Shown: positions 63,891 through 64,000 of the stretch, in pieces
How positions within the stretch are numbered: the stretch's first letter is position 1
How the letters are laid out: each line of letters begins with the position of its first letter
Source: Pantoea cypripedii
GTDB taxonomy: Bacteria > Pseudomonadota > Gammaproteobacteria > Enterobacterales > Enterobacteriaceae
DNA length: 64,000 nt
Direction of reading: 5' to 3'
Assembly (NCBI RefSeq): GCF_002095535.1
Contig: NZ_MLJI01000002.1
Location: forward strand, 1,346,276-1,410,275
Made by a program: the position numbers and the translations under genes
Notes under the pieces: model-generated
What the model saw: only the letters and a program-made list of their open reading frames with translations
Databases searched by the model: none
What the model was told of the DNA's origin: nothing

Positions 63891-64000
63891 GGTTAAGCGA
63901 CTAAGCGTACACGGTGGATGCCCTGGCAGTCAGAGGCGATGAAGGACGTGCTAATCTGCGAAAAGCGCCGGCAAGGTGATATGAACCGCAACAGCCGGCG
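63891..64000 (+). rRNA. 23S rRNA, 5' end, continues past the window
   Basis: It starts GGTTAAGCGACTAAGCGTAC. The first 110 bases are visible. Confidence 0.92.

Overview
This window is not one continuous stretch of a genome. The 12-base palindrome CTAGCTAGCTAG, which carries a stop codon in all six frames, occurs at eleven places (starting at 11365, 36419, 46024, 51429, 55127, 57649, 59763, 60752, 61793, 62867 and 63207). At each place a gene or an rRNA is cut and an unrelated sequence begins. I read these as artificial spacers joining twelve draft-assembly contigs, called A to L here. Gene order and orientation mean something only inside a contig. The rRNA ends, the P2-type prophage genes, the lipid A and CDI genes and the plasmid families point to Enterobacterales, probably a Pantoea/Erwinia-like genus (inference).

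Contig A (1-11364) is part of an integrative conjugative element. It carries a mating-pair-formation cluster of the PFL_47xx/TIGR037xx class, interrupted by cargo: a GNAT acetyltransferase, a PerC-like regulator and a large GHKL-ATPase protein with a zincin-like HEVAH motif. Contig B (11377-36418) carries a Kdo hydroxylase gene and a complete cdiB-cdiA-cdiI contact-dependent inhibition locus. Downstream are duplicated and decayed cdiA 3' modules with their own immunity genes, then ssb, a ParB-like gene and psiB (an F-type plasmid leading region), a membrane protein, two XRE repressors and a Ner-like regulator with clear operators.

Contig C (36431-46023) is a plasmid leading region read on the minus strand: DUF1281, two DNA methyltransferases, KlcA/ArdB and ArdA anti-restriction proteins, PsiB, HicAB and a ParB start. 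Two 326-bp direct repeats sit just upstream of klcA and ardA and are good candidates for single-strand promoters. Contig D (46036-51428) is a second store of CDI toxin/immunity modules on the minus strand: an Endonuclease_NS_2-type nuclease with a YezG-like immunity protein, an RNase-like toxin with a small helical immunity protein, an orphan immunity gene with a toxin stub, and FHA fragments.

Contig E (51441-55126) is a P2-like tail module (I, H, G, FI, FII). Contig F (55139-57648) holds a TrbA/DotM-like gene of an IncI-type (type IVB) transfer system. Contig G (57661-59762) holds SPFH, NfeD and DksA/TraR-like genes. Contig H (59775-60751) holds one membrane protein. Contigs I, J and L are three rRNA spacer contigs (two with tRNA-Ile and tRNA-Ala, one with tRNA-Glu), each cut in 16S and 23S. 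Contig K (62879-63206) is a fragment of a TraI-like relaxase/helicase. Several short frameshifts lie in or near homopolymer runs, which fits a draft, possibly pyrosequenced, assembly.

The strongest biological stories are the combinatorial CDI toxin reservoir of contigs B and D, the GHKL/zincin cargo protein of contig A, and the repeated leader elements in front of the anti-restriction genes in contig C.
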